A stretch of DNA of 64,000 nt, taken from NCBI GenBank assembly GCA_009928665.1, contig SACF01000003.1:1-64000 (forward strand), given 5' to 3'. The DNA comes from Alphaproteobacteria bacterium (GTDB lineage: Bacteria; Bacteroidota; Bacteroidia; Bacteroidales; FEN-979). Below are positions 53,503 to 62,666 of this stretch, in pieces. The notes beneath the pieces are model-generated. The model saw only the letters and a program-made list of their open reading frames with translations. It did not search any database and was not told where the DNA came from. The translations under genes and the position numbers were made by a program. Numbering within the stretch: position 1 is the stretch's first letter; each line of letters starts with the position of its first letter.

Positions 53503-53510
53503 CAAAAATA
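53503..53510 (-). promoter_or_regulatory. Promoter -7 box for mscL
   Basis: TATTTTTG on the minus strand, an exact TAnnTTTG match, 25 nt upstream of the ATG at 53477. Confidence 0.5.
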
Positions 53511-53534
53511 TAAATATTTCGATATCCTAAAAAA

Positions 53535-54842
53535 TCACTGATAAATTTTTGTCTCATCGCGGTAACCCGCAACATTCCGGTACCAGTCGCGGTACAAGGC
53601 GCCATTCGATTGGGCCCAGGAATCAAAATAATTGTATCCGTCAAGGATTTGTACGGTCTCGTAGGTGTAATCGTAAGCGCTTGGCGTATAGAGACCCCAT
53701 GGGAGATAAATGTTTGATTTATAATAGATTCCTTGTGCAGGGATGCTGTTGTCGTCGGCGCTGCCGAAAAGCGTGGAGTCGACCAGGGCAGTCGGAATGT
53801 ATCCGGGCATATGAATTTCATAACCGCGGCTCTTATCTTTGATCAGGAAGGGATTAAAGGGCGGGGTTCCCACGTCGAGAATGGATTGCGGGATGCTCAA
53901 TCCGAACTTGACATTAACCGGATCGGAGGTGCCTTTGGGGACCCCGGGCCAGGTATTGAAAAAATCACCCGACGACGGATCCCTGTGAACTACATTATCG
54001 ATTACATCCAATACAATGATGACGGCCCTGGGCTGGTTGTACTCGGTGCCGTTGGGTGAAAGGGTGATGAAGGAATTCAGGATGGAGGTGCCGGTCACAC
54101 TGGTCACAAGGTTTGCTGAAACATTGTCGAGCTGGAAACCGAAGCCGTTTTTCAGCGCCGCTCCTGCCGCCCTGACTTGATACTGAGACTGAATTTCAAC
54201 AACCAGGTTCTGACTATTGGTGACCAGTATGGTCTGGTAATCCATGACCAGGTCATTGAAGTCGTAGTCCCCTTTTGAGGGCCAATTGTCTTCAAACATG
54301 ATGGACCCGGACTCGAGACTGTTTGGGAAATAACTCCGGAAGGCTTTGGTAGGATCACTGGGGAATTCATCAAAACTATCGGGCACCTGGTCAGAGTCCT
54401 GGTCAGGATAAACCTGTGTTACAGCACTTGTGGTCATTGTTGCCTGGATTGCGGAGGCCACCTGGACCTGTTTAACCTGTTCGGAGCCGTCGGAATGGGT
54501 AAGTTTGATAAAAATTGTGCTGAGGTCCGTCGGAAGGTTGAGTACGGAACTATACGGGAGTTGATACCCTGCAGTACCCTGTGAAAGCAATGCCCCGGTC
54601 TGGACGGGATCGGCGTTATATATGCTTACTTTCGAATACTGTGGCGGGATACCACCGGTATATTCCACGGTAACTGATACCGGTACATCGATGGCTGTTC
54701 TCCAGATGAATCCGGGCGGAATATTCAGGTCATCCATCTTTTTTTTGTATTCCTGATCAACTTCCGGTTCTTTATTACAACCTGCCAGGACGATCAATAT
54801 CACTGAAAATAACAGGATTAGTATTTTTAAAGTCGGCTTCAT
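53535..54842 (-). CDS. LruC-domain lipoprotein
   Basis: 435 aa. Signal peptide with lipobox (LIVLAGCNKEP, Cys at about 22). A calcium-binding thrombospondin-3-like stretch is visible at about 148-166 (DQDSDQVPDSFDEFP). The LruC domain follows, with the characteristic WPSKGDYDFNDLVMDY, and makes up most of the rest of the protein. LruC proteins are surface or outer-membrane lipoproteins named from Leptospira and common in Bacteroidota and Vibrio; the function is unclear. It lies alone, divergent from the BACON-repeat gene. Confidence 0.88.
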   Translation of the reverse strand: MKPTLKILILLFSVILIVLAGCNKEPEVDQEYKKKMDDLNIPPGFIWRTAIDVPVSVTVEYTGGIPPQYSKVSIYNADPVQTGALLSQGTAGYQLPYSSVLNLPTDLSTIFIKLTHSDGSEQVKQVQVASAIQATMTTSAVTQVYPDQDSDQVPDSFDEFPSDPTKAFRSYFPNSLESGSIMFEDNWPSKGDYDFNDLVMDYQTILVTNSQNLVVEIQSQYQVRAAGAALKNGFGFQLDNVSANLVTSVTGTSILNSFITLSPNGTEYNQPRAVIIVLDVIDNVVHRDPSSGDFFNTWPGVPKGTSDPVNVKFGLSIPQSILDVGTPPFNPFLIKDKSRGYEIHMPGYIPTALVDSTLFGSADDNSIPAQGIYYKSNIYLPWGLYTPSAYDYTYETVQILDGYNYFDSWAQSNGALYRDWYRNVAGYRDETKIYQ

Positions 54843-55050
54843 TTTGAGTTATATTTTAATTTACCGGAGGAAATACGGCATCCGGCGTGAAAAGTTGGTG
54901 CCTGTAACATGGTATTTGTGATCCGGTATTTCTGGATGGCAAAGGTACGACAGATCCGGCTAATATGCAATGCAGTCCATACGATTGATTATCAACCGGG
55001 GGATGGTATAATTATCCCGGACCGGTGGTATTTTGCCCTTAAAATTTTGT

Positions 55051-55058
55051 TAATTTTG
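55051..55058 (+). promoter_or_regulatory. Promoter -7 box for the BACON-repeat T9SS protein gene
   Basis: TAATTTTG, an exact TAnnTTTG match, 24 nt upstream of the ATG at 55083. A TTTG at 55032-55035 could be the -33 element, although the spacing is short. Confidence 0.45.
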
Positions 55059-55082
55059 TACGCAACCTTAAAACCAACAGCC

Positions 55083-58025
55083 ATGGTACGTTATTTACTT
55101 TTTTCTTTCTTCAGTTTTATAATCATTTCACTACAAGCACAGAACATTCCGGTGCGTCCGTCAAAAATCGGAACCGGAACCTACTGGGGGCTCAGCAAGC
55201 CGCTTCGTGATATTCCGCCTATGACGGCTGAGGAATTTCACCAGATGGAGATGAAAGCAAAAAAACGTATTCTGAACAAGGATCTCGGGACGCGTTTGTA
55301 TCCTTTTGCCGCAACGGCTTTACCCAAAGGAGATGATCCGGTCTGGCAGCGTCAGATGGGTGCAAAAAATGCATCCAACGGTCCGCAGATGAACTTTGAC
55401 GGACAGAATTCACCTTATTTTCCTCCCGATTGTAACGGCGTTGCAGGGCCCGACCATTTCATGCAGACCATCAACACGGTTTACGCGATTTATGATAAAA
55501 CCGGAGCTCTGGTTGCCGGTCCTACCAATATGAATCAGCTCTTTGGAAGTGTTCCTGGCGCTAACCGCAACGACGGCGATCCGATCATTTTATACGATGA
55601 ACAGGCCGACCGTTATTTGGCCACGGAGTTTTCAATACCATATTCGGGGCCGAATTATTTGCTGGTTGCTGTTTCAAGTACCAACGATCCTACCGGAACC
55701 TGGCATCAGTATTCCTTTCAGGTCGATGCCATGCCGGATTATCCTAAGTACGGTATTTGGCGCGACGGATATTATGTTGGTGACAACAACAGTTCGGGGA
55801 AAGATATCTATGTTTTCGAGCGGGAACAGATGCTGAATGGCGGAACAGCCCAGATGGTGGGGTTCAACAACCCGTGGCGGCCCACATCGGTTGACGGTTT
55901 CATGTGTGTGCCTCCAATTGATAATGATGGTGAATTCGCTCCCGTAGGAACCCCGGGCATGTTCATCGCATTCAACGATGATGCATTGGGCGGAGGAACA
56001 GATCAACTCTGGTTGTATGAACTCGCTGTGGATTGGTCAAACCCCACTGCCTCAACATTTGTAAGAACCCAGCAACTCGATGTCCAGCCTTTTGATGCCG
56101 ACTTCGGGAACAACTGGAACAACATTGAACAGAAGGGAGTTTCCCAGCGTGTCGATGCTATCCCGCAGGTTATTATGAACGTCCCGCAGTACCGGAATTT
56201 CGGTTCATATCAGACCATCGTATGCTGTCATACCGTTAATGTTGACGGCGTTCGTCATGCAGGAATACGCTGGTATGAATTGCGTAAGACAACCGGCAAC
56301 TGGGAGGTTCGTCAACAAAGCACCTTTGCTCCCGACAGCCACAGTCGCTGGATGGGATCGATCATGCTCAACGGGAGCGGAGAACTGGGACTGGGCTATT
56401 CAATCAGCAGCACTACCGAATATCCGGGAATCCGGTATTGCGGTCAGACTGCAGCCGCATTTGCAGCCGGGAACAGTATGCTCGACATAGAAGAGGATAC
56501 CATAATTGTCGGAGCCAATTCGCAGACGGGAGCCAACCGCTGGGGAGATTATTCGCAGGTCTCCGTGGATCCCACTGATGACAAGACCTTCTGGTTTACC
56601 ACCCAGTATATTGGTTCGGGAAATGCCAGGAAAACCCGTATTGCCTCGTTCATTTTCAACTCGGCGCCCGTGGTGCAAACCCTTGCTGCCGACACGATAA
56701 CCTATTATTCTGCGAACCTCAATGGTACCGTAAATCCGGGCGGCGTACCTACCGAATATCATTTTGAATATGGGCTTTCCCCTTCTACGTTGAACAATCT
56801 GACACCGGTCCTTTCAGCAGGTTCCGGTACAGAACCGGTACCGGTGCGGGCCCACATCGACGGATTAAGCGCCAGTACCAATTATTTCTTCCGGGTAGTG
56901 GGTTCAAGTATCGGGGGAACGGCCAACGGCAATACCCTTCGGCTGACCACCCCGCTGGCCCCATTCCTGAATGTTACGCCTCCCGACCGACCCGTGGCTG
57001 CCAATGCCGGAATTACGGAATTTTACATATCATCTAATGTAAACTGGACCGTGTCATCCGATGCCGAATGGTGCACAGTTGATCTTTCGGGTGGAACCGG
57101 CAACGATACCCTGGGAGTGGTCTTTACTGAAAACCTGTCAGTCGACACCCGCGTGGCTCACATTACCGTTGCCGGCAGCGGGATTCCTGAACAGGTGGTC
57201 ACCGTGACACAAACAGGTGCAACACCCTTCCTGGTCGTTACACCTCCCAACCGTGATGTCACAGCCCCATCGGGAGAGACGCAATTTACCGTAACATCAA
57301 ATACGCTCTGGTCGGTGTTATCCGATGCCGATTGGTGTACTGTCACGCCTTCGGGTTCGGGCATCGGTACCATTACCGCAAATTATTCGGAGAACCTTTC
57401 GATCGAGAGCCGGAAATGTACCATTACGGTTTCGGCTTCGGGCACGCTTGCCCAGCTTGTGACCGTCACCCAGACCGGTACGCAACCTTTTCTTAACGTC
57501 ACTCCGCTGAACCAGAATGTGTCGGCTCAGGCCGGAAATACAAACTTTACGGTTAATGCCAATTTTCCATGGATTGCCGAAAGCAACGCCTCCTGGTGTA
57601 CGCTGACCGTGTCGGGAGGACAGGATGGAACCATTACCGCCGATTTTACCCAAAACCTTACTTATGAGGCCAGAATTGCCACGATCAAGGTCAGCTCGAC
57701 CTCTTCACCTTCGTTATTCCCCTCTCAGGAAGTTACGGTGACCCAGGCCAAATCGGCCATCGGTATCAACGATCCTTCGCTGACAGGAATCATGATCTAT
57801 CCAAATCCTGCTAAGGATTATGTGAAGATATCAGCAGGAAGCGGTTATCAGGGCGAAGTTTCGGTGGAAATTCAGGATATGCACGGGAAGAAGATTTACT
57901 CGGAGAAGAAAAAAGTTGCGAATGAATTTGACCTGAATCTGAAATCAATTCAGAACGGAACCTATTTTATCACCATCCAGACAGCATCTGAAACGCTGAC
58001 ACGAAAACTCGTTATCCTGCGGTAA
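55083..58025 (+). CDS. Secreted BACON-repeat protein with T9SS sorting domain
   Basis: 980 aa from the ATG at 55083; the upstream in-frame extension lies over the promoter and has no signal peptide. Signal peptide (VRYLLFSFFSFIIISLQAQ). An unassigned N-terminal domain (about 60-535) carries many Trp/Asn-rich motifs (FMQTINTVYAIYDKTG, ADRYLATEFSIP). A fibronectin-type module (about 540-625) is followed by three BACON domains (about 628-710, 714-800, 802-890), each with an FLxVTPPxRxVxAxxG opening and a WC(T) core. A type A T9SS sorting domain ends the protein (IMIYPNPAKDYVKISA... TRKLVILR). BACON modules bind carbohydrate or mucin-like ligands, so the protein is likely a surface adhesin or enzyme. 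The catalytic role of the N-terminal part is unknown. Confidence 0.85.
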   Translation: MVRYLLFSFFSFIIISLQAQNIPVRPSKIGTGTYWGLSKPLRDIPPMTAEEFHQMEMKAKKRILNKDLGTRLYPFAATALPKGDDPVWQRQMGAKNASNGPQMNFDGQNSPYFPPDCNGVAGPDHFMQTINTVYAIYDKTGALVAGPTNMNQLFGSVPGANRNDGDPIILYDEQADRYLATEFSIPYSGPNYLLVAVSSTNDPTGTWHQYSFQVDAMPDYPKYGIWRDGYYVGDNNSSGKDIYVFEREQMLNGGTAQMVGFNNPWRPTSVDGFMCVPPIDNDGEFAPVGTPGMFIAFNDDALGGGTDQLWLYELAVDWSNPTASTFVRTQQLDVQPFDADFGNNWNNIEQKGVSQRVDAIPQVIMNVPQYRNFGSYQTIVCCHTVNVDGVRHAGIRWYELRKTTGNWEVRQQSTFAPDSHSRWMGSIMLNGSGELGLGYSISSTTEYPGIRYCGQTAAAFAAGNSMLDIEEDTIIVGANSQTGANRWGDYSQVSVDPTDDKTFWFTTQYIGSGNARKTRIASFIFNSAPVVQTLAADTITYYSANLNGTVNPGGVPTEYHFEYGLSPSTLNNLTPVLSAGSGTEPVPVRAHIDGLSASTNYFFRVVGSSIGGTANGNTLRLTTPLAPFLNVTPPDRPVAANAGITEFYISSNVNWTVSSDAEWCTVDLSGGTGNDTLGVVFTENLSVDTRVAHITVAGSGIPEQVVTVTQTGATPFLVVTPPNRDVTAPSGETQFTVTSNTLWSVLSDADWCTVTPSGSGIGTITANYSENLSIESRKCTITVSASGTLAQLVTVTQTGTQPFLNVTPLNQNVSAQAGNTNFTVNANFPWIAESNASWCTLTVSGGQDGTITADFTQNLTYEARIATIKVSSTSSPSLFPSQEVTVTQAKSAIGINDPSLTGIMIYPNPAKDYVKISAGSGYQGEVSVEIQDMHGKKIYSEKKKVANEFDLNLKSIQNGTYFITIQTASETLTRKLVILR

Positions 58026-58073
58026 CAAGGCAAGGGCAAGGGTTTCACAACCCCTGATCACTATTCATAACGG

Positions 58074-58112
58074 AACGAGGGTGACTCAAAATTCGGGTCA
58101 CCCTCGTTTGTT
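58074..58112 (+). terminator. Intrinsic terminator after the BACON-repeat gene
   Basis: AACGAGGGTGAC at 58074-58085 pairs perfectly with GTCACCCTCGTT at 58097-58108 around an 11-nt loop, followed by TGTTTT. It separates the convergent BACON-repeat and GNAT genes. Confidence 0.8.
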
Positions 58113-58139
58113 TTAAATGATCGATTGATACAGAGAAAA

Positions 58140-58667
58140 TCAGGAAGCGACCCGTTTCAGATATTCACTGCTTGAAATGAGTGTGCGTTCAAAAACCGGT
58201 CCGGCCGGTTCGCTGTCGATGGAATAGGGTGCCGGCGCCATTTGCTGAAACCCGTTGCTCTCGAAAATTCTGACTGCGCTGTACATGATATCCGAAGCGG
58301 TAAACCGGATTCGGCGCATACCCATCTGCACGGCCCAGTCGGTCGCCACCGATAATAGTTGCCGGGCATACTCGTTGTTCCGAAAAATGTTTCTGACATA
58401 GAGCCGTTTGACCTGGGCCGTCAGGTTGGATCCTTTCAGGATGCCGACGCACCCTACCGTGTTGTTGTGATGGGAGAGGATGAAAGCAATACCGCTGGGA
58501 GGGGCGTACACCTCACTGACCGAAGCCAGTTCCTGCAGAAAATTCTTGTAATTCAGGTCAAAATCAATGCTGGTAGCGAATTCCAGGAATAAAAGCTTTA
58601 GCCGGTCATAGTCAAACTCTGATTTGACTAGTGTGATGGAAGTCGATTTGAAATCAGAAAAATGCAT
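58140..58667 (-). CDS. GNAT-family N-acetyltransferase
   Basis: 175 aa. The GNAT fold is visible: strand beta4 with GCVGILKG..., then the acetyl-CoA motif A region AQVKRLYVRNIFRNNEYARQLLSVATDWA, and a C-terminal VRIFESNGFQQM helix typical of motif B. The usual R/QxxGxG/A pyrophosphate loop reads FRNNEYA, so it is degenerate. The acceptor is unknown. Single gene, convergent with the BACON-repeat gene. Confidence 0.8.
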   Translation of the reverse strand: MHFSDFKSTSITLVKSEFDYDRLKLLFLEFATSIDFDLNYKNFLQELASVSEVYAPPSGIAFILSHHNNTVGCVGILKGSNLTAQVKRLYVRNIFRNNEYARQLLSVATDWAVQMGMRRIRFTASDIMYSAVRIFESNGFQQMAPAPYSIDSEPAGPVFERTLISSSEYLKRVAS

Positions 58668-58851
58668 GGGCGAAAGGAATTTTTAAATCAGCAATCTGAC
58701 ACTAAAATAGTTCCTCACCGGTGTTGTGTCAAGGAAAACTAAGTAACTGTGCCTGTTACATTCGTAACTGTTAAAAAACAGGGTAAAAATGCAAGGAGGG
58801 AGCGAAAACAAGAATATTTAAAAAGGCACTTGTTGTCAGTGGGATATGATC

Positions 58852-58891
58852 AAAAAAAAGGAGGCTGTCAATGGCTTTTAAGACAGCCTCC
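58852..58891 (-). terminator. Intrinsic terminator of the tRNA-Arg gene
   Basis: A perfect 10-bp stem GGAGGCTGTC/GACAGCCTCC (58860-58869 with 58882-58891) has an A-run at 58852-58859, which is a T-run on the minus strand. It lies just 3' of the tRNA. Confidence 0.85.
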
Positions 58892-58907
58892 GCATCGGTT
58901 TGTTCAG

Positions 58908-58981
58908 CGATCCCGGCGGGATTCGAACCCACGACCCACAGCTTAGAAGGCTGTTGCTCTATCCAGCTGAGCTACGGGACC
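58908..58981 (-). tRNA. tRNA-Arg (anticodon TCT)
   Basis: A complete 74-nt cloverleaf on the minus strand. The acceptor stem GGTCCCG pairs with CGGGATC, the D-arm has AGCTCAGCTGGATAGAGC, and the anticodon loop is CTTCTAA (anticodon TCT). The T-arm GTGGGTTCGAATCCCGC is canonical. The discriminator is G and the CCA end is not encoded. A strong terminator follows at 58852-58891. Confidence 0.95.
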
Positions 58982-59117
58982 TTGTGTTTGCAAACGAAGT
59001 GGTTGGCAGAATCGGATTGGCGACAATCAGACATCCTGCATGCACGGCTTTTTTGCGCTGCAAAATTAGCAATAATTAATTTGTTAACAAATGATCTCCG
59101 GTCCCGACGGAAATCAT

Positions 59118-59125
59118 TAATTTTG
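59118..59125 (+). promoter_or_regulatory. Promoter -7 box for the isochorismatase-family gene
   Basis: TAATTTTG, an exact TAnnTTTG match, 17 nt upstream of the ATG at 59143. It is the nearest promoter for this gene and probably also for the topoisomerase gene that follows after 14 bp. Confidence 0.5.
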
Positions 59126-59142
59126 TACCAATTCAACACGCC

Positions 59143-59685
59143 ATGCGAATCGAAAAAAACAACGTTGCCGGGCTGATCATTGATGTTCAGGAGCGTTTGT
59201 ATCCATTCATCCATGAACACGAAAAGCTTACGCGGAATGTAAAGATCCTGATTGAGGGATTGAAGATTCTCGGAGTTCCACTATTTGTCACGGAACAATA
59301 TGTCAAAGGATTGGGACCGACCATACCTGAAATTTCAGGGATAATTGCCGGGATTAACCGGTACGAGAAAAACTCCTTCAGTTGCTGTGATGAACCACGC
59401 TTCATTCTGGAGTTGGCCAATTCAGGTAAGGATTTTGTGATCATTTGCGGCATCGAAAGTCACGTATGTGTGCTGCAAACCGTAATTGACCTGCGTCATC
59501 ACGGGTACACCCCGGTTGTGATAACCGATTGTATTTCTTCGAGAAAGGAGGAAGACAAACGGATTGCTTTAGAACGGATGAAACAGGAAGGGGTGATTCT
59601 TTCGACCTATGAGTCTATACTTTTTGAATTGCTGAGGCATTCGGGAAGTGATGCATTCCGGGCGATTTCGAGGCTTGTGAAGTAA
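59143..59685 (+). CDS. Isochorismatase-family hydrolase
   Basis: 180 aa. Catalytic triad of the cysteine hydrolase family: D14 in LIIDVQE, K76 in NRYEKNSFS and C109 in GIESHVCVLQT, with the cis-peptide region GIES before the Cys. Members include nicotinamidase, isochorismatase and YcaC-like hydrolases. No nicotinamidase zinc site (DxHxxH) is seen, so it is more like the YcaC/general amidohydrolase branch. Substrate unknown. The stop is 14 bp before the topoisomerase start, so they may be co-transcribed. Confidence 0.88.
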   Translation: MRIEKNNVAGLIIDVQERLYPFIHEHEKLTRNVKILIEGLKILGVPLFVTEQYVKGLGPTIPEISGIIAGINRYEKNSFSCCDEPRFILELANSGKDFVIICGIESHVCVLQTVIDLRHHGYTPVVITDCISSRKEEDKRIALERMKQEGVILSTYESILFELLRHSGSDAFRAISRLVK

Positions 59686-59699
59686 ACCGGCACTTGTTA

Positions 59700-62618
59700 A
59701 TGGACGAAACAGACGAAAGAAACGGCAGCGACAACCCTGAGCTTGAATCCGGCGAACTGACCCAGACGGTCCATCTTTCCGACATGTATCAGAACTGGTT
59801 TCTGGATTACGCATCTTACGTGATCCTCGAGCGGGCGGTGCCGGAAATCACCGATGGGCTGAAACCTGTTCAGCGGCGCATTCTTCATGCGATGAAGGAA
59901 CTCGATGATGGCAGGTTTAACAAGGTTGCCAACATCATCGGTCACACCATGAAGTACCATCCGCATGGTGATGCATCGATCGGCGATGCTTTGGTACAAT
60001 TGGGACAGAAGGAGCTGCTGGTTGAAACGCAGGGGAACTGGGGAAATATTCTGACCGGCGACAGTGCGGCGGCACCCCGTTACATTGAAGCCAGGCCGTC
60101 GAAATTTGCCATGGAAGTCCTTTTCAATCCCAAGACGACCGTGTGGCAGTCATCCTATGATGGCCGAAACAAGGAACCGGTTGCATTGCCGGCTAAATTT
60201 CCACTCCTCCTTGCTCAGGGCGTCGAAGGAATTGCCGTCGGGCTCGCCTCCAAGATCCTGCCGCACAATTTCAATGAATTGATCGACGCCAGCATCAAAA
60301 TCCTTCAGGATCAGGAATTTGAGCTTTATCCCGATTTTCTTACCGGCGGATTGGCAGATGTTTCGAGATACAACGATGGACTGCGCGGCGGCAAGATCAG
60401 GTTGCGGGCACGGATCAATGTTGAAGACAAGAAAACCCTTGCAATCCGTGAAATCCCTTATGGAACAACCACCAGTTCGATCATCGATTCCATCCTTGCC
60501 GCCAATGACAAAGGAAAGATCAAAATCCGCAAAATCGATGACAATACGGCCCGGGATGTCGAGATACTGATTCATCTTTCGCCTGGTGTGTCGCCCGATA
60601 CCACCATGGACGCCCTCTACGCTTTTACCGAGTGTGAAGTCTCCATTTCCCCGAATTCCTGTGTTATTGAAAATGGAAAGCCCCGGTTTATGGGCGTCTC
60701 GGAGATCCTGAAATATAATACTGACCGGACCGTCGAGCTCCTGCGGCTTGAACTCGAAATCAGGAGGCAGGAACTTCTTGAACAATTGTATTACAGTTCC
60801 CTCGAAAAGATCTTCATCGAAAATGAGGTGTATGAAGGAATTAAAAAGTGCAAGACCAGCGATGAGATCGACGCTGCTATTCTGAAGGGACTAAAGCCCT
60901 TCCTGAAGCAACTCCTTCGAAAGGTTACCGAAGAAGACATTCACAAACTAAGAAAGATCCCCATTGAACGGATATCACGATTCAATTCCACCAAAGCCGA
61001 TGAAGTGATGAAGGGGTTGCAGATGGAAATTGATGAGGTGGAAAATCACCTGGCTCACCTGACCGACTTTGCCATTGAATATTTCAGACAGATCCGGAAG
61101 AAGTTCGGCAAAAACCGCGACCGCAGGACCGAAATCCGGAGTTTTGATACGATCGAGGCGGTCAAAGTGGCTGCTGCCAACCAAAAACTCTATGTGAACC
61201 GGGAAGAGGGATTTGCCGGGACCGGTCTGAAAAAGGATGAATACGTGTGTGATTGTTCCGACCTGGACGAAATTATTGTTTTTCGCGATGACGGCACGTT
61301 CCTCGTTACGAAAATTGCCGACAAACAATTCGTGGGTAAATCCATCATCCACATTGCAGTGTTCAAGAAAAACGACAACCGGACCGTGTATAACCTGGTT
61401 TACCGCGACGGCAAGAACGGGAAGATCATGATCAAGCGATTCAGTGTGCTGGGCGTGAACAGGGACAAGGAGTACGCCGTGACCAAAGGTACCCCCGGAT
61501 CTAAAATTCTCTATTTTACAGCCAATCCAAACGGTGAGGCCGAAGTCGTCAGGGTTGACCTGAAACCCAAACCGAGGTTGAAGAAATCCGGTTTTGATTT
61601 CGACTTTGCCGGGGTTGCCATTCGCGGACGCAGCTCCATGGGGAATATACTTACCAAATACGCCGTGAAGAAAATTGAACAACGGCAGGAAGGTGTATCA
61701 ACCCTTGGTTCGCTGAACATCTGGTTCGATGATTCAGTTCAGAGGCTGAATACCGAAGGGAGAGGTCTTTTACTGGGCGATTTTTCCGGGAGCGATAGAA
61801 TTATCACTTTTACCCAATCAGGAAGTTACCGCCTCACCTCTTTCGACCTTTCCACCCATTTTGAGGAGGATATGTTCCTGATTGAAAAATTTGTCCCTGA
61901 AACGGTGTACACGGTGGTATATCAGGATCATGAAACGAACAATTTTTATGTGAAGCGTTTTCAGGCGGAATCCACCGACCGGAGGATCGATTTTGTAGAA
62001 GAACCCGACCGCATGGTCCTCTTTTCAAAAGACCGGTTGCCCAGGCTGTTGTTGATATTTGACATGAAGTTAAAGTCGAAAGGCGCGGAACACGAGGAGA
62101 TCTATGTGGCTGATTTTATCGGTGTCAAGGGTTATAAGGCAAAGGGAAAGCGTTTGACAACACACGCGGTGAAAAAAATAGACTGGCTTGAACCGGCCGC
62201 CGGAACTGAACCGGAGGTGGAATCTCTCCCGCCGCAGCAGGCGCCAACACAGGACCTTTTAAGCCAGGCAACAGAATCTCCTTCCATCGGAATGGATCGC
62301 CAGGAAAAGGAGAATCAACCCGGTGAGGGTGACCATACTCCATCCGGCTCCGTTACCACCCGGCCTGAAGATGCTCCGTTTGGGTTGATCGCCGTTGAAA
62401 CCATTTCTGAATCTGCCGGCCGGCTCACGGAAGAAGTTCCGGTTGCCGGAACCTCACCGGAAATTGATACGGAAGGGATGGTGCGACTCGAACCAGAACC
62501 GGTGAAGGAGGCTCCCCCCGGGAAAAAGGGACGGAAAAAAAAGGTCGATCCCGGCATCATTCCGCCGGGAGAAGAAGACGATAATGGCGATGCCATACAG
62601 ATGGAACTGCCGTTATGA
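59700..62618 (+). CDS. parC: Type IIA DNA topoisomerase subunit A (GyrA/ParC family)
   Basis: 972 aa from the ATG at 59700. The N-terminal breakage-reunion domain (about 30-500) has the catalytic Tyr at Y128 in SAAAPRYIEARPS, after the PHGDASIGDAL helix. The C-terminal domain has pinwheel-like beta blades (about 510-840), but I do not see the canonical GyrA box (QRRGGKG), so ParC-like is the better call. An additional about 130-residue Pro/Glu-rich tail ends in a basic GKKGRKKK stretch and an acidic end (EEDDNGDAIQMELPL). It needs the B subunit (ParE), which is not in this window. Role: decatenation and supercoil control. Confidence 0.85.
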   Translation: MDETDERNGSDNPELESGELTQTVHLSDMYQNWFLDYASYVILERAVPEITDGLKPVQRRILHAMKELDDGRFNKVANIIGHTMKYHPHGDASIGDALVQLGQKELLVETQGNWGNILTGDSAAAPRYIEARPSKFAMEVLFNPKTTVWQSSYDGRNKEPVALPAKFPLLLAQGVEGIAVGLASKILPHNFNELIDASIKILQDQEFELYPDFLTGGLADVSRYNDGLRGGKIRLRARINVEDKKTLAIREIPYGTTTSSIIDSILAANDKGKIKIRKIDDNTARDVEILIHLSPGVSPDTTMDALYAFTECEVSISPNSCVIENGKPRFMGVSEILKYNTDRTVELLRLELEIRRQELLEQLYYSSLEKIFIENEVYEGIKKCKTSDEIDAAILKGLKPFLKQLLRKVTEEDIHKLRKIPIERISRFNSTKADEVMKGLQMEIDEVENHLAHLTDFAIEYFRQIRKKFGKNRDRRTEIRSFDTIEAVKVAAANQKLYVNREEGFAGTGLKKDEYVCDCSDLDEIIVFRDDGTFLVTKIADKQFVGKSIIHIAVFKKNDNRTVYNLVYRDGKNGKIMIKRFSVLGVNRDKEYAVTKGTPGSKILYFTANPNGEAEVVRVDLKPKPRLKKSGFDFDFAGVAIRGRSSMGNILTKYAVKKIEQRQEGVSTLGSLNIWFDDSVQRLNTEGRGLLLGDFSGSDRIITFTQSGSYRLTSFDLSTHFEEDMFLIEKFVPETVYTVVYQDHETNNFYVKRFQAESTDRRIDFVEEPDRMVLFSKDRLPRLLLIFDMKLKSKGAEHEEIYVADFIGVKGYKAKGKRLTTHAVKKIDWLEPAAGTEPEVESLPPQQAPTQDLLSQATESPSIGMDRQEKENQPGEGDHTPSGSVTTRPEDAPFGLIAVETISESAGRLTEEVPVAGTSPEIDTEGMVRLEPEPVKEAPPGKKGRKKKVDPGIIPPGEEDDNGDAIQMELPL

Positions 62619-62666
62619 CCGTGAACCAAGGTATTCAACCATAAATTCTAAAATGTAAATTCCGAT

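Noticed and set aside
54909..55082. N-terminal extension of the BACON-repeat protein
   Set aside because: The signal peptide starts at 55083 and a promoter box lies at 55051-55058 inside the extension.
58140..58667. Aminoglycoside or antibiotic acetyltransferase
   Set aside because: The GNAT fold is clear, but nothing points to an antibiotic substrate and the acetyl-CoA loop is degenerate.
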